Positions 19,143 to 28,778 are shown, counted from the first letter of the stretch. The stretch: DNA of 64,000 nt from Caulobacteraceae bacterium (GCA_027487945.1 JAIYCQ010000031.1:1-64000); one strand, 5' to 3'. Notes: a model not told the origin generated them from the sequence alone. A program made the numbers and translations.

Positions 19143-19544
19143 ATGACCCGCTGGATCGCCGCCTACATCGCCGCCGGCCTCGTGTTCGCGGGCCTCGACG
19201 CCCTGTGGCTGGCGGTGCTCGCGGTGGAGATGTACCAGGCCTCGTTCGGCGACATGCTGCTCGAGACGCCCAACATGACCGCCGCGGTGATCTTCTACGG
19301 CCTTTATCTGCTGGGCATCGTGTTCTTCGTCGTGAAGCCGGGTCTGACGTCCGGATCCTGGAAGACGGTGCTGGTCCACGGCCTGCTGTTCGGCCTGATC
19401 GCCTACGCCACCTACGACCTGACCAACCTGGCCACCCTGAAGGGCTTCCCGGCCAATGTGGTGTTGCCGGACCTCGCCTGGGGCATGTTCGTGACGACCG
19501 TCGCGGGCTTTGCCGGCTGGGTGGCCGGCCGACGCTTCAGCTGA
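19143..19544 (+). CDS. DUF2177 family membrane protein
   Basis: 133 aa from ATG 19143 with GGAGAG 4 bases before it. Four hydrophobic segments (about residues 5-25, 43-65, 75-95 and 108-128). The family motifs FAGLDALWLAVL at the start and FGLIAYATYDLTNLATLKGF in the third helix are clear DUF2177 marks. Function unknown; the acidic residues in the first and third helices suggest a small transporter or sensor. The track ORF beginning at 18798 is the same frame run back through an unrelated region. Confidence 0.88.
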   Translation: MTRWIAAYIAAGLVFAGLDALWLAVLAVEMYQASFGDMLLETPNMTAAVIFYGLYLLGIVFFVVKPGLTSGSWKTVLVHGLLFGLIAYATYDLTNLATLKGFPANVVLPDLAWGMFVTTVAGFAGWVAGRRFS

Positions 19545-19772
19545 ACAGGTCGGGCCGCCCGGCCGTAGTCGTCGACCTGGCGCTCGCAGGTCTCGCCGTC
19601 CGGGCCCGTCAGCCCGACCAGATGCAGGTCCATCCAGCCCGAATGGAGCGTGCGGTCGGGCATGTCCGCCGGTGGCGCCCCGCCACGCTTGCGAAGCCTT
19701 GTCATGCCGGACTCGAGGGTCCGATTCGAGGGCTGCCCCAAGTCGCCGGCGGCGGGCGGGCCCTGAAACGCA

Positions 19773-19803
19773 ACAGCCCCGGGCGCGGTGCGCTCGGGGC
19801 TGT
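19773..19803 (-). terminator. stem-loop downstream of tRNA-Thr
   Basis: On the minus strand ACAGCCCCG pairs with CGGGGCTGT (9 bp, 13-base loop), followed by TGCGTTTC. It begins 15 bases past the tRNA-Thr 3' end. The T run is short. Confidence 0.5.
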
Positions 19804-19818
19804 GTCGTGGTTCGAAGG

Positions 19819-19893
<75 letters not shown>

Positions 19894-19987
19894 GAAAGGC
19901 GAGGCGCGCCTGATAGCGAAAGTCGGGGGACGGGGGAAGCCCTAATCCTCTTGACGGGCGACTTGTCGTCATCGCACCACGGGGATC

Positions 19988-20122
19988 ATGGTCAGCCAGC
20001 CGCCCAAACCCCTGTCCGACAAGGCCCTGCGCGAGCAGAAGCTGGCGCAGGCGCTTCGGCTCAATCTCCGCCGCCGCAAGGCCGCGCCGCGCGAGGCGAC
20101 GCCCGGAGACGACAAGGGCTGA
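19988..20122 (+). CDS. small basic conserved-looking protein upstream of murA
   Basis: 44 aa, below the ORF-track cut-off. It begins MVSQPPKPLSDKALREQKLA and has a basic helix (LRLNLRRRKAA). ATG 19988 follows ACGGGG by a few bases. Short proteins with this LREQ..LRxNLRRRK pattern are common upstream of murA-type clusters in Alphaproteobacteria, from memory. Function unknown; the helix is amphipathic and could bind nucleic acid or ribosomes. Confidence 0.68.
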   Translation: MVSQPPKPLSDKALREQKLAQALRLNLRRRKAAPREATPGDDKG

Positions 20123-20288
20123 CGCCGCTGCGGGGATTCTCCTCCGAAAATCCCTTTGCCCGCGGCCCGGGCGAAGGCCATCAACGCGAACGTGACTCTT
20201 GCGCCGGGGCTTGCGCCGGATAGAAGGCGCGCCTCACATACTGTTCTGTCGCCGGTGGAGGATCCCGCCGGCGTATCGAGGGGCCTGA

Positions 20289-21587
20289 ATGGACCGCATC
20301 GCCATCGTCGGCGGCGCGCGGCTGAACGGAGAAATCCAGATCAGCGGCGCCAAGAACTCCGCCATCAAGCTGATGGTCGCCTCGCTCCTCACGGACGAGC
20401 CCCTGCGCCTGACCAACATGCCGCGTCTGGCCGACACCCGGTTCCTGGGTCACCTGCTGACCCGGCTGGGGACCATGGTCGACGAGCGCGAGGGCGAGGG
20501 CGGGTCGGAGACCGTCCTGCATACGCCCGAGATCGTCAGTTCCTTCGCGCCCTATGACCTGGTCCGGCAGATGCGGGCCAGCTTCAACGTGCTGGGCCCT
20601 CTGATCGCCCGCACCGGCCACGCCAAGGTCTCGCTGCCCGGCGGCTGCGCCATCGGCGGCCGGCCCGTCGACCTGCACCTGCAGGCGCTGGAAGCCCTGG
20701 GCGCGAAGATCGAGCTGCACGAGGGCTACGTCTACGCCACGGCGCCCGGCGGGCTGAAGGGCGCGGAGATCGAGTTCCCGTTCGTGTCGGTCGGTGCGAC
20801 CGAGCACGCCATGCTGGCCGCGGTGCTGGCCAAGGGCGTCACGGTGCTGAAGACCGCCGCCTGCGAGCCCGAGATCGTCGATCTGGCCGAATGCCTCAAC
20901 AAGATGGGCGCGCAGGTCGAAGGCGCCGGCACGCCGACCATCACCATCACCGGCGTCGAGAAGCTGCACGGCACCACCCATGCGGTGATCACCGACCGGA
21001 TCGAGGCCGGCACCTATGCGGTGGCGGCCGCCATGGCCGGCGGCGAGGTTCGCCTGACCAACACCCGCGCCGACCTGATCGAGGCCCTGCTGGTCAAGAT
21101 CGAGGAAGCCGGCGCCGGCGTGGAGCGCACCAACGACGGCGTCATCATCCGCCGCAACGGCGCGCGGCTGAAGGCGGTGGACATCGAGACCGGCGTCTAT
21201 CCGGGTTTCCCCACCGACCTCCAGGCGCAGTTCATGGCCCTGATGACCCTGGCCGAGGGTGAGAGCGTCATTCGCGAGACCATCTTCGAGAACCGCTTCA
21301 TGCATGCGCCGGAACTGGCGCGGCTGGGCGCCGACATCACCGTCTCGGGTACGGAAGCCAGGGTGCGCGGCGTCGAGAAGCTGGAAGGGGCCCAGGTCAT
21401 GGCCACCGATCTGCGCGCCTCGGTCGGGCTGGTCATCGCCGGCCTGGTCGCCAGCGGCGAGACCGTGGTCGGCCGGGTCTATCACCTGGATCGCGGCTTC
21501 GAGCGGCTGGAGGCCAAGCTCGGCGCATGCGGGGCCAATGTCCGCCGCATCAAGGGCGACGCCTCGGTGCCGGAGATGGACGGCTGA
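20289..21587 (+). CDS. murA: UDP-N-acetylglucosamine 1-carboxyvinyltransferase MurA
   Basis: 432 aa. First committed step of peptidoglycan synthesis: transfers enolpyruvate from PEP to UDP-GlcNAc. It has [21 protein letters not shown] at the start (Lys22-Asn23 type substrate contacts) and the flexible catalytic loop [11 protein letters not shown] with Cys120, so it should be fosfomycin-sensitive. C-terminal [15 protein letters not shown] is typical. Length is normal. It is followed 2 bases later by the DUF2948 gene. Confidence 0.97.
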   Translation: MDRIAIVGGARLNGEIQISGAKNSAIKLMVASLLTDEPLRLTNMPRLADTRFLGHLLTRLGTMVDEREGEGGSETVLHTPEIVSSFAPYDLVRQMRASFNVLGPLIARTGHAKVSLPGGCAIGGRPVDLHLQALEALGAKIELHEGYVYATAPGGLKGAEIEFPFVSVGATEHAMLAAVLAKGVTVLKTAACEPEIVDLAECLNKMGAQVEGAGTPTITITGVEKLHGTTHAVITDRIEAGTYAVAAAMAGGEVRLTNTRADLIEALLVKIEEAGAGVERTNDGVIIRRNGARLKAVDIETGVYPGFPTDLQAQFMALMTLAEGESVIRETIFENRFMHAPELARLGADITVSGTEARVRGVEKLEGAQVMATDLRASVGLVIAGLVASGETVVGRVYHLDRGFERLEAKLGACGANVRRIKGDASVPEMDG

Positions 21588-21589
21588 CC

Positions 21590-22021
21590 ATGGCTGACGC
21601 CGCGCCGCTGCGCCTGCTGGCCGAGGACGCCGACGACCTTGCCGTGGTTTCCGCCGCGCTGCAGGACGCCGTCGGCATGATCGGCGACATCAGCTTCGAT
21701 CCCCGCGCCCGGCGGCTGACCCTGGCGCTGAACCGCTACCGCTGGGAGGCCGGCGGCAAGCGCGGCGAGCGCATCCGCGCCGGCCTGCAGGTCGGCGGCG
21801 TGCTGGGCGTCAGGAGCCGCAAGCTGCGCCGCGACGCGAAGGGCGCGGTGGTCGAGCTGCTGTCCATCACCTTTGAACCGGGCGAGGCTCCCGGCGGCGC
21901 CTTGGTCTTCACCTTCGCCGGCGGCGGCGACCTGCGGGCCGAGGTGGAGTGTCTGGATCTTGTGCTGGCCGATGTTTCGCCGGCCTGGCCGACGCCGAGG
22001 ACTCCGAAGCACACCGACTAG
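21590..22021 (+). CDS. DUF2948 family protein
   Basis: 143 aa from ATG 21590, 2 bases after the murA stop. The family core reads LRLLAEDADDLAVVSAALQD near the start and later RYRWE, with a conserved LQVGGVLGVRSRKL segment. No signal peptide or membrane span. In Alphaproteobacteria this gene usually lies between murA and hisD; here hisD starts 2.2 kb downstream. Function unknown. Confidence 0.9.
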   Translation: MADAAPLRLLAEDADDLAVVSAALQDAVGMIGDISFDPRARRLTLALNRYRWEAGGKRGERIRAGLQVGGVLGVRSRKLRRDAKGAVVELLSITFEPGEAPGGALVFTFAGGGDLRAEVECLDLVLADVSPAWPTPRTPKHTD

Positions 22022-22086
22022 ACAGCCCTCCGAGGAGCGCAGCGAGGGGGAGCGCCGTGGAGCGGGCGGCGCGTGCGACTGACCTC

Positions 22087-22173
22087 GCTGCTCTGAGCAG
22101 CTCTGTATTCTGACACTCCGGCGTCGCCCCACCGACCCGGCTGCGCCGGGCCACCTCCCCGTGAGCGGGGAGG
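22087..22173. repeat. cluster of three inverted repeats (REP-like)
   Basis: In order: GCTGCTC-t-GAGCAGC (22087-22101), CCCGG-ctgcg-CCGGG (22136-22150) and CCTCCCC-gtgagc-GGGGAGG (22154-22173). The last two in tandem resemble the intergenic palindromic repeats common in caulobacterial genomes. They lie between the DUF2948 stop and the antitoxin remnant, in the 460-base gene-poor gap. Confidence 0.55.
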
Positions 22174-22219
22174 AATTCGTTCGGGCCTGTGCCCCCGCTT
22201 CCGGGGCGACTCTGGAGCG

Positions 22220-22369
22220 AGCCCAAAGAAACCTCGCCGCCGGCCGGATCAGGACGTCGTCGAACGCTTCAAGGCCGCAGCCCCGGGCTGGCAGTCACGG
22301 ATGAACGACGCTCCGCGAGATGCGGTCGGGCTCTTGAGCCAGTCATTGGCGCCCCTGTTCCTCCCTTGA
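22220..22369 (+). pseudogene. remnant of a BrnA/DUF4415-type antitoxin
   Basis: A frame not in the track (codons in phase with 22241) reads SPKKPRRRPDQDVVERFK then AAAPGWQSRMNDA and ends at TGA 22367-22369. This matches the ribbon-helix-helix antitoxin pattern (RLDxDVVERFKaxGpGWQtRiNeALR). There is no start codon or upstream part, the ending is unlike the family, and no BrnT-like toxin lies nearby. It is best read as a decayed copy. Confidence 0.6.
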
Positions 22370-22481
22370 AAACGTCGCGCGCCCCATTCTGGACGGACAG
22401 GCGTGCGCTTGCCCGCTTCGCAAGGACTCTACCCTGAGGCAAGTTGTCTGCTATGCTCAACGCGAAACCGGGGGTTGGCAG

Positions 22482-24065
22482 ATGTTCGATTGGTTGCCCA
22501 CGCCGCTGCTTCGCCTGCTGGGCGCGGCAGCTGACAATTGGGGCTGGCTTGGCGGAAAGCTCAACGCCCTGGCGATTAACGGCATCGTCGGGCGGACCCG
22601 AAATCGGCCTCACCCGTGGAGCACCTTCTCCCCCTACATCTCATGGCAAGGTCTGACCGACAAAACCTACCAGGGTCGGCATCTTCCAGCGACCCCTCCG
22701 ACCATCGAACTGCCCGACTGGACGGCGGTCGCAAAGCTCTTCGCCCGTCCTGCCGGCGCGCAGTTGCTGTCTGCCAAGTCCACCTGCCTTTTTCCCGCCT
22801 TCGCCCAGTACCTTACCGATGGCTTCATCCGTACGGACGTGCATCTGGACGATGACCCGGTTCTCAAGCGGCGGAAGACCACCACCAATCATGAGATCGA
22901 CCTGTGCCCGCTCTACGGCCGCACGCCCGGCCAGGCGCGGGTGCTGCGCCGGCTGAGCGAGGTCTCCGGTCAGCGGGGGCAGTTGAAGAGCCAGATCCTG
23001 AACGGGGAAGAATACGCCCCGTATCTCTACACGCCCGATGGACTGACCATCCGTCCGGAGTTCATGCCGGGACCGCTCGGCGAGGGCCTCGACAAGCCCT
23101 TGGGGATGGACCGCGTGCCGCCGGAGCGGCTGGCCAGCCTGTTCGCCTTCGGCGGTGATCGCGCAAATGCCACGCCGATGGTTGCGATGGTGAACACTCT
23201 GCTGCTCCGCGAGCATAACCGTCTGGCGAGAGGCCTGGACGAGCAGAACCCCGGATGGGACGATGAGCGGGTCTTCCAGACCGCCCGCAATGTCCTGATC
23301 GTCATGTTCATCAAACTAGTGGTCGAGGAGTACATCAACCACATCACGCCTCTGCCCTTCCGGCTCCGCGCGGACCCTGCAGTCGCCTGGGATGCCCAGT
23401 GGAACCGCCCCAACTGGATCACCGCAGAGTTCAGCCTGCTCTATCGCTGGCACTCGCTGATGCCTGATGTGATCGACTGGCCGGGCGGCCCGATCCCGAT
23501 GAACCAGTTCCCGACGGACAATCGCCCGTTGATCCGCGAGGGGGTCGCTGCGGCCTTCGTCGCCATTGCCGGCCAGGCGGCCGGCGAGTTGGGCGCGTCG
23601 AACACAAACGCTTTCCTGCTCTTCGCCGAGGAGAAGGCCGTGGAGCAGGCGCGTATCAACCAGATGGCGCCGTACAACGCCTACCGGCGCGCCTTCGGGC
23701 AGAAGCCGGCCAAGCGCTTCGACCAGATCTCCAGCGATCCCAAGATCCAGGACTTGCTGAAGAATCTCTATGGGACGCCGGACTCAGTGGAGTTTTACGC
23801 GGGTCTGTTCGCCGAGGATCGCGTGAAGAACTCGCCATTGCCCGGCCTGCTGTTGATCATGGTCGCCGTGGACGCTTTCTCACAAGCTTTGACCAATCCG
23901 TTGCTTTCAAAGCATGTCTACAACAATCCAGAGACCTTCTCGGCTTGGGGGCGGCAGCAGATTGCGGCGACCGCGACCCTGGAGGATGTCATGCGACGCA
24001 ATGTTCCGGTTCCGCCTGCCGTCCAGGGTCTGCGTATGACCCAGGCGACCTGGCGACCGGCCTAG
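22482..24065 (+). CDS. animal-type heme peroxidase (cyclooxygenase-like)
   Basis: 527 aa. Marks of the peroxidase/cyclooxygenase superfamily: FAQYLTDGFIRTDVH (107-121), NHEIDLCPLYGRT, LLREHNRLARGL and LYRWHSLMPDV, where Tyr321 and His324 fall at the catalytic Tyr385/proximal His388 of COX-1. Asp113 occupies the place of the usual distal His207. No signal peptide is apparent. It interrupts the murA-hisD order, has weaker G+C bias in codon third positions than its neighbours by eye, and is flanked by repeats and an antitoxin remnant. A bacterial fatty-acid oxygenase role is inference. Confidence 0.87.
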   Translation: MFDWLPTPLLRLLGAAADNWGWLGGKLNALAINGIVGRTRNRPHPWSTFSPYISWQGLTDKTYQGRHLPATPPTIELPDWTAVAKLFARPAGAQLLSAKSTCLFPAFAQYLTDGFIRTDVHLDDDPVLKRRKTTTNHEIDLCPLYGRTPGQARVLRRLSEVSGQRGQLKSQILNGEEYAPYLYTPDGLTIRPEFMPGPLGEGLDKPLGMDRVPPERLASLFAFGGDRANATPMVAMVNTLLLREHNRLARGLDEQNPGWDDERVFQTARNVLIVMFIKLVVEEYINHITPLPFRLRADPAVAWDAQWNRPNWITAEFSLLYRWHSLMPDVIDWPGGPIPMNQFPTDNRPLIREGVAAAFVAIAGQAAGELGASNTNAFLLFAEEKAVEQARINQMAPYNAYRRAFGQKPAKRFDQISSDPKIQDLLKNLYGTPDSVEFYAGLFAEDRVKNSPLPGLLLIMVAVDAFSQALTNPLLSKHVYNNPETFSAWGRQQIAATATLEDVMRRNVPVPPAVQGLRMTQATWRPA

Positions 24066-24264
24066 GGCATTTGCCGTTCCCGGTGGAACGGTCGAATGCT
24101 GCAGGTCCTCGTTCTGGCGCCAAGGGCGGCGGTGATCGGTGGGCCGACCAGGCTGCTCCAAAGGATGTCGACGGACGTCGGCACGCCCGAACGCTCCGGT
24201 GCAGGAAGGGAACAGGGGCCCCCTTTCCCTTCGCCCGGCGACGCTTATGTTGTAACGCCAAGCC

Positions 24265-25545
24265 ATGCGCCGCCTTGCTTTCACCGCCCCCGACTTCGCC
24301 GCCACCTTCCGCGCGTTCCTGAACGAGCGGCGGGGTTCGCCCGCTGATGTCGACGCCGCCGCGGCCGAGGTGCTGGAGGCGGTGCGGACGAGGGGGCTCG
24401 ACGCCGTCCTCGACTACAGCCGCAAGTTCGACCGCGCCGACCTGACCGCCGAGACCATCCGCGTCACCGCCGAGGAGATCGAGGCCGGGGCCGCCGCCTG
24501 CGCGCCCGAGGTCCGCGAGGCCATCGCCTTCGCCGCCGCCCGCATCCGCGCCTATCACACCCGCCAGCGGCCGGCCGACCAGGCCTGGACAGACGAGGCC
24601 GGGGTGGAACTTGGTTGGCGATGGACGCCGATCGAGGCGGTCGGGGTCTATGTGCCCGGCGGCCGGGCGGCCTATCCGTCGACCGTGCTGATGAACTGCG
24701 TGCCGGCCCAGGTGGCAGGCGTCGACCGCATCGCGATGGTCACCCCGCCGGGCAAGCTGCAGCCCGCCGTGCTGGCGGCGGCCAGGGAGGCCGGCGTCAC
24801 CGAGATCTGGCGCATCGGCGGGGCCCAGGCCGTGGCCGCACTGGCGTACGGCGCGGGGCCCATCCTGCCGGTCGACAAGATCGTCGGCCCGGGCAACGCC
24901 TATGTCACCGCCGCCAAGCGCCGGCTGTACGGCGTGGTCGGCATCGACGCCCTGGCCGGACCGTCGGAGATCGTCGTGGTCGCCGACAGGGACAACAATC
25001 CCGACTGGATCGCCGCCGACCTGCTGTCCCAGGCCGAGCACGACCCGGCCGCCCAGTCGATCCTGATCACCGACGACGAGGCCTTCGCCGCCGCAGTCGA
25101 GGCCGCGGTCGAGCGGCTGCTGAAGACCCTGAGCACCGGCGAGGACGCCGCCGCCTCCTGGCGCGACCACGGGGCGGTGATCCTCGCGCCGCTTTCCGAA
25201 AGCCCGGGCCTGGTCGACCTGATCGCGCCCGAGCACGTCGAGTTCTGCACCGCCGATCCGGAGAGCCTGTCCGACCGGGTGCGGCACGCCGGGGCCATCT
25301 TCCAGGGTCGCTACACGCCCGAGGCCATCGGCGACTATGTGGCCGGCTCCAACCACGTGCTGCCGACCAGCCGTGCGGCGCGGTTCCAGTCGGGGTTGTC
25401 GATCTACGACTTCCTCAAGCGCACCTCGATCGTGAAGTGCGACGCCGCGTCGTTCGGCATCCTGGGTCCGCACACCGCGGCCCTGGCAACGGCTGAGGGC
25501 CTGCCCGCCCACGCGCTGAGCGCCGCGATCCGGTTGCCTGAATGA
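24265..25545 (+). CDS. hisD: histidinol dehydrogenase
   Basis: 426 aa. Zn-dependent two-step NAD oxidation of L-histidinol to histidine, the last step of the pathway. Family marks are VGVYVPGGRAAYPSTVLMN, KIVGPGNAYVTAAK and ALAGPSEIVVVAD with AEHDPAAQ nearby, and the late SNHVLPTSRAARFQSGLS. Start ATG 24265. The other his genes are not here. It is followed by UPF0262. Confidence 0.97.
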   Translation: MRRLAFTAPDFAATFRAFLNERRGSPADVDAAAAEVLEAVRTRGLDAVLDYSRKFDRADLTAETIRVTAEEIEAGAAACAPEVREAIAFAAARIRAYHTRQRPADQAWTDEAGVELGWRWTPIEAVGVYVPGGRAAYPSTVLMNCVPAQVAGVDRIAMVTPPGKLQPAVLAAAREAGVTEIWRIGGAQAVAALAYGAGPILPVDKIVGPGNAYVTAAKRRLYGVVGIDALAGPSEIVVVADRDNNPDWIAADLLSQAEHDPAAQSILITDDEAFAAAVEAAVERLLKTLSTGEDAAASWRDHGAVILAPLSESPGLVDLIAPEHVEFCTADPESLSDRVRHAGAIFQGRYTPEAIGDYVAGSNHVLPTSRAARFQSGLSIYDFLKRTSIVKCDAASFGILGPHTAALATAEGLPAHALSAAIRLPE

Positions 25546-25625
25546 CACGCCGTGTTTCCCGAGCGCGGCTTTCCGCCGCCCTCAGGATGACGAAGGGGGT
25601 CGGCTTGCTCTAAAGCACAGGGAGC

Positions 25626-26108
25626 ATGACCGACGACCGCGCCGCCCACCGCCTGCAGAGCATCGAGATCGACGAGGCGTCCCTCGCCGCCGTCTCGCGC
25701 GATCAGGAGCAGGAGCGGCAGATCGCCATCTTCGATCTGGTCGAGGACAACTACTTCCAGCCCGAGGGCGCGGGGGGCGGGCCCTACGACCTCAAGATCG
25801 CGCTGGCCGAGAACCGGCTGGCGCTGCGCATCACCAAGCCGGACGGCGGGTTCGACCAGATCCACCTGTTGTCGCTGTCGCCGTTCCGGGGCGTGATCCG
25901 CGACTACTTCATGGTCTGCGAGAGCTACTACCAGGCCATCCGCAATGCGACGCCGGCCCAGATCGAGGCGCTCGATATGGGCCGGCGCGGCCTGCACAAC
26001 GAAGGCTCCTCGCTGCTGCAGGCCCGGCTCGAGGGCAAGGTGAAGACCGACCTCGACACCGCCCGCCGGCTCTTCACCCTGGTCTGCGCCCTTCACTGGC
26101 GGGGCTGA
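25626..26108 (+). CDS. UPF0262 family protein
   Basis: 160 aa with AGGGAGC directly before ATG 25626. Typical segments: [24 protein letters not shown](Y)[28 protein letters not shown] and [20 protein letters not shown]. In Alphaproteobacteria this gene follows hisD. No membrane span or cofactor motif; function unknown. Confidence 0.92.
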   Translation: MTDDRAAHRLQSIEIDEASLAAVSRDQEQERQIAIFDLVEDNYFQPEGAGGGPYDLKIALAENRLALRITKPDGGFDQIHLLSLSPFRGVIRDYFMVCESYYQAIRNATPAQIEALDMGRRGLHNEGSSLLQARLEGKVKTDLDTARRLFTLVCALHWRG

Positions 26109-26114
26109 CGGCCG

Positions 26115-26570
26115 GTGGAGGGGCTTCCCGGCGCGGTTCTGTTCACCTGCAACTTCAACCGGGTCCGGTCGCCGATGGCCGAGGCGCTGATGAAGATGGC
26201 GTTCGGCACCCGGGTGTTCGTCGACAGCGTCGGCCTCAAGCGCGAGCCGGGCGAGACGGAGGTCGATCCCTTCGCCCTGGCCGTCATCGACGAGCTGGGC
26301 GGCGACCTGCACGGCTTCAGGCCGAAGATCTTCGATGATCTGGAGGACGACTCCTTCGACCTGGTCATCTCCCTGACGCCCGAGGCGCAGCACCGGGCCG
26401 TCGAGCTGTCGCGGGGCAGGGCGGTCGACATCGAGTACTGGCCGACCCACGATCCCACCCTGGCCGAGGGCAGTCGCGAGCAGCGGCTGGAGGCCTACCG
26501 CGAGGTCCGCGACCAGCTGGCCCGTCGGATTCGCGAGCGTTTCGGCAAGGCATCGACGTTCGGGGGGTAG
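26115..26570 (+). CDS. low-molecular-weight protein-tyrosine-phosphatase-like protein
   Basis: 151 aa from GTG 26115, 6 bases after UPF0262. The phosphatase loop CX5R is present as FTCNFNRVRSPMAEAL, with Ser after the Arg; the general-acid Asp is probably in WPTHDPTL. The fold also serves arsenate reductases, but the additional cysteines of ArsC are absent, so a phosphatase is likelier. In the same cluster as hisD and infA, its substrate is unknown. Confidence 0.88.
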   Translation: MEGLPGAVLFTCNFNRVRSPMAEALMKMAFGTRVFVDSVGLKREPGETEVDPFALAVIDELGGDLHGFRPKIFDDLEDDSFDLVISLTPEAQHRAVELSRGRAVDIEYWPTHDPTLAEGSREQRLEAYREVRDQLARRIRERFGKASTFGG

Positions 26571-26675
26571 ACGCGCTATAGGGACATCTCTGGAGCCGCG
26601 GCTCGCGACCCGAATCGACTTCGGCGCGGGCCGTTTTGCTTATTTTCGCGCTCCGCGACCCTAACGAGAGGCCGT

Positions 26676-26894
26676 ATGGCTAAAGAAGAACTTCTGGAGT
26701 TTCCGGGCACGGTCAGCGAACTGCTGCCCAACGCCACCTTCCGCGTGAAACTCGAAAACGACCACGAGATCATCGCCCACACCGCCGGCAAGATGCGCAA
26801 GAACCGCATCCGCGTGCTGGCCGGCGACAAGGTGCTGGTCGAGATGACGCCCTACGATCTGACCAAGGGCCGCATCACATACCGCTTCAAGTGA
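26676..26894 (+). CDS. infA: translation initiation factor IF-1
   Basis: 72 aa, one S1/OB-fold domain: [20 protein letters not shown], then [20 protein letters not shown] and the terminal KGRITYRFK. It binds the 30S A site and assists IF-2 and IF-3. AACGAGAGG precedes ATG 26676. The stop is overlapped by the GTG of maf (GTGA, 4 bases). Confidence 0.97.
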   Translation: MAKEELLEFPGTVSELLPNATFRVKLENDHEIIAHTAGKMRKNRIRVLAGDKVLVEMTPYDLTKGRITYRFK

Positions 26895-27487
26895 GCAGGC
26901 CGGCCGGCGCGCTGGTCCTGGCCAGCGCCAGCCCCAGGCGCCTGGAACTGCTCCGCCAGGTCGGCATCGAGCCCGACCTCGTAGATCCCGCCGACATCGA
27001 CGAGACCCCGCAGCGCGATGAGACCCCGCGCCGCCTGGTCGCGCGCCTGGCTCTCGGCAAGGCGCAGGCGGTGGCCGCGCGCCATCCGGCCGCCCATGTG
27101 CTCGCCGCAGACACCATCGTCGCCGTCGGCCGCCGCATCCTGGGCAAGCCGGAGGACGAGGCAGACGCCCGGCGCATGCTGACCCTGCTGTCGGGTCGGC
27201 CGCACAAGGTTCTGACCGGCGTGGCGGTGATCGCCCCGGAGGGCCGCACGGCCTCGCGGGTCGTCGAGAGCCGCATCAGTTTCAAACGGATCACCGACCG
27301 CGAGCTCGACGCCTTCATCGCCGGCGGCGACTGGACCGACGCCTCGGGCGGTTACAAGATTCACAGGCTGGCCGGGGCCTTCGTCACCGACATCAGCGGC
27401 TCCTACACCTCGGTGGTCGGGCTGCCGCTTTACGAGACTCTCAACCTGCTGGGCGGGCTGGGCTGGCGCGGGGGGCCAGGCGCATGA
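26891..27487 (+). CDS. maf: Maf-family nucleotide pyrophosphatase
   Basis: 198 aa from GTG 26891, sharing 4 bases with the infA stop. Maf hydrolyses dTTP/UTP or modified nucleotides (house-cleaning). Motifs: [31 protein letters not shown] with its metal-binding Asp, [13 protein letters not shown] and [13 protein letters not shown]. The GTGA/ATGA overlaps on both sides imply translational coupling with infA and the RNase-like gene. Confidence 0.94.
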   Translation: MSRPAGALVLASASPRRLELLRQVGIEPDLVDPADIDETPQRDETPRRLVARLALGKAQAVAARHPAAHVLAADTIVAVGRRILGKPEDEADARRMLTLLSGRPHKVLTGVAVIAPEGRTASRVVESRISFKRITDRELDAFIAGGDWTDASGGYKIHRLAGAFVTDISGSYTSVVGLPLYETLNLLGGLGWRGGPGA

Positions 27488-28527
27488 GCGGACGGGCCTT
27501 CTTTATTGACCGCTGCGTCGGCGAGACGCGGGGCGTCGTGACCCTCGACGGGCGCCCCGAGCGTTTGCTGATCGCCCGCGACGGCGAGGCGGCGACCACC
27601 CTGCTGGGCGCGCGCTGCGTCGCCCGGGTGCGTACCGTCGACAAGGCCATCGGCGCGGCCTTCCTCGACCTGCCGGGCGGGGAGGAGGCGCTGCTCTCCC
27701 TGCGCCCCGATGAGGTTCCGCCGGTGCGCGGCGCGGCGGTCGAGGTCGAGATCCGCACCGAATCGCGGCGCGACAAGCTGGCGACCGTGCGGCTGATCGG
27801 CGAGGCCAAGGGCGACCCCCGCATGCTGGAGGCAGCCCCCGACATCGAAGCCGAGCTGCGCGCGCTGGCGAAGGACGGCAAGCTGGTCGAGGGCTTCGGC
27901 GCCCGCGAGGCTGCCGACGCGGCCCAGGCCGAGGCGCTGGAGACGATCCACGCCCTGCCCGGCGGCGGCAACATCGCCATCGAGCCGACCCGGGCCCTGA
28001 TCTCCATCGACGTCGACCTCGGCGGGCGAGGGGGCTCCGATTCCAAACGCGCGGCGCGGCAGGCCAACCTGACGGCGCTGGGCATGGCCGCGCGCCTGCT
28101 GCGGCTGAAGGGCCTCGGCGGACTGGTGATCTTCGACCTGGTGGGCCGGGGGCATGACGGCAAGGCCATCGACGGCGCGGCGCGCGCGGCCTTCGGACCC
28201 GACAACCCCGGCGTCGCCATCGACAAGATCAGCCGGTTCGGCACCCTGACCCTGACGGTCCCGCGCCGGCGGCGGCCGGTGCTCGACACCCTGATCGGCG
28301 CGGACGGCGCCCTGACGCCCCTGTCCGGGGCGCTGGATCTGGCCCGGGCGTTCGAGCGGCAGGGCCGCGCCTCGCCGGGTGGGCGGCTGGTCGGCATGGC
28401 CTCGCCTGCGGTGCTGGCCGCCTTCGAGCCGCTCGTGCCGGCCCTCACCGATCGTCTGGGCGCCCGATTCTCCGTCGAGGCCCGCGAGGGCTGGGCGACT
28501 GACCGCAGCGACGTGGTGGCGCGATGA
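27484..28527 (+). CDS. ribonuclease E/G family protein (short form)
   Basis: 347 aa, shorter than E. coli RNase G (489). The active-site region is clear: IEPTRALISIDVDLGGRGG and GLGGLVIFDLVG, which contain the two catalytic Asp positions of RNase E. The N-terminal part (VRTVDKAIGAAFLDLPGGEEALL) fits the S1 region of the family. The zinc-link cysteines of RNase E are not seen, so dimer formation may differ. It overlaps maf and yacG by 4 bases each. Confidence 0.88.
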   Translation: MSGRAFFIDRCVGETRGVVTLDGRPERLLIARDGEAATTLLGARCVARVRTVDKAIGAAFLDLPGGEEALLSLRPDEVPPVRGAAVEVEIRTESRRDKLATVRLIGEAKGDPRMLEAAPDIEAELRALAKDGKLVEGFGAREAADAAQAEALETIHALPGGGNIAIEPTRALISIDVDLGGRGGSDSKRAARQANLTALGMAARLLRLKGLGGLVIFDLVGRGHDGKAIDGAARAAFGPDNPGVAIDKISRFGTLTLTVPRRRRPVLDTLIGADGALTPLSGALDLARAFERQGRASPGGRLVGMASPAVLAAFEPLVPALTDRLGARFSVEAREGWATDRSDVVAR

Positions 28528-28700
28528 GCGCCGGCTGCGCGATCTGCGGCCGGCCGATGACGCCGGAGTACCGGCCTTTCTGTTCGAAACGCTGCGCCGA
28601 CGTCGACCTGCAGCGCTGGCTGAGCGGCGGCTACGCCATACCGGCGGGCGAGGACGACGAGACCGACAGCCCGCCGATGACGGAAAACGACGAACCTTAG
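28524..28700 (+). CDS. yacG: DNA gyrase inhibitor YacG
   Basis: 58 aa, not in the ORF track. A four-cysteine zinc finger is visible: CAICGRPM and PFCSKRCADVDLQRWLSGG. The family binds zinc and inhibits gyrase GyrB in E. coli. ATG 28524 overlaps the RNase-like stop by 4 bases. It ends the cluster, followed by tRNA-Phe after 78 bases. Confidence 0.93.
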   Translation: MSAGCAICGRPMTPEYRPFCSKRCADVDLQRWLSGGYAIPAGEDDETDSPPMTENDEP

Positions 28701-28778
28701 CGGTCGCCGCTGGACTTGCCCAAACGGCTCTTCTATAGACGCCACCTCCCGCGATTGGCGGGCCCCGCGTTGGCCTCG

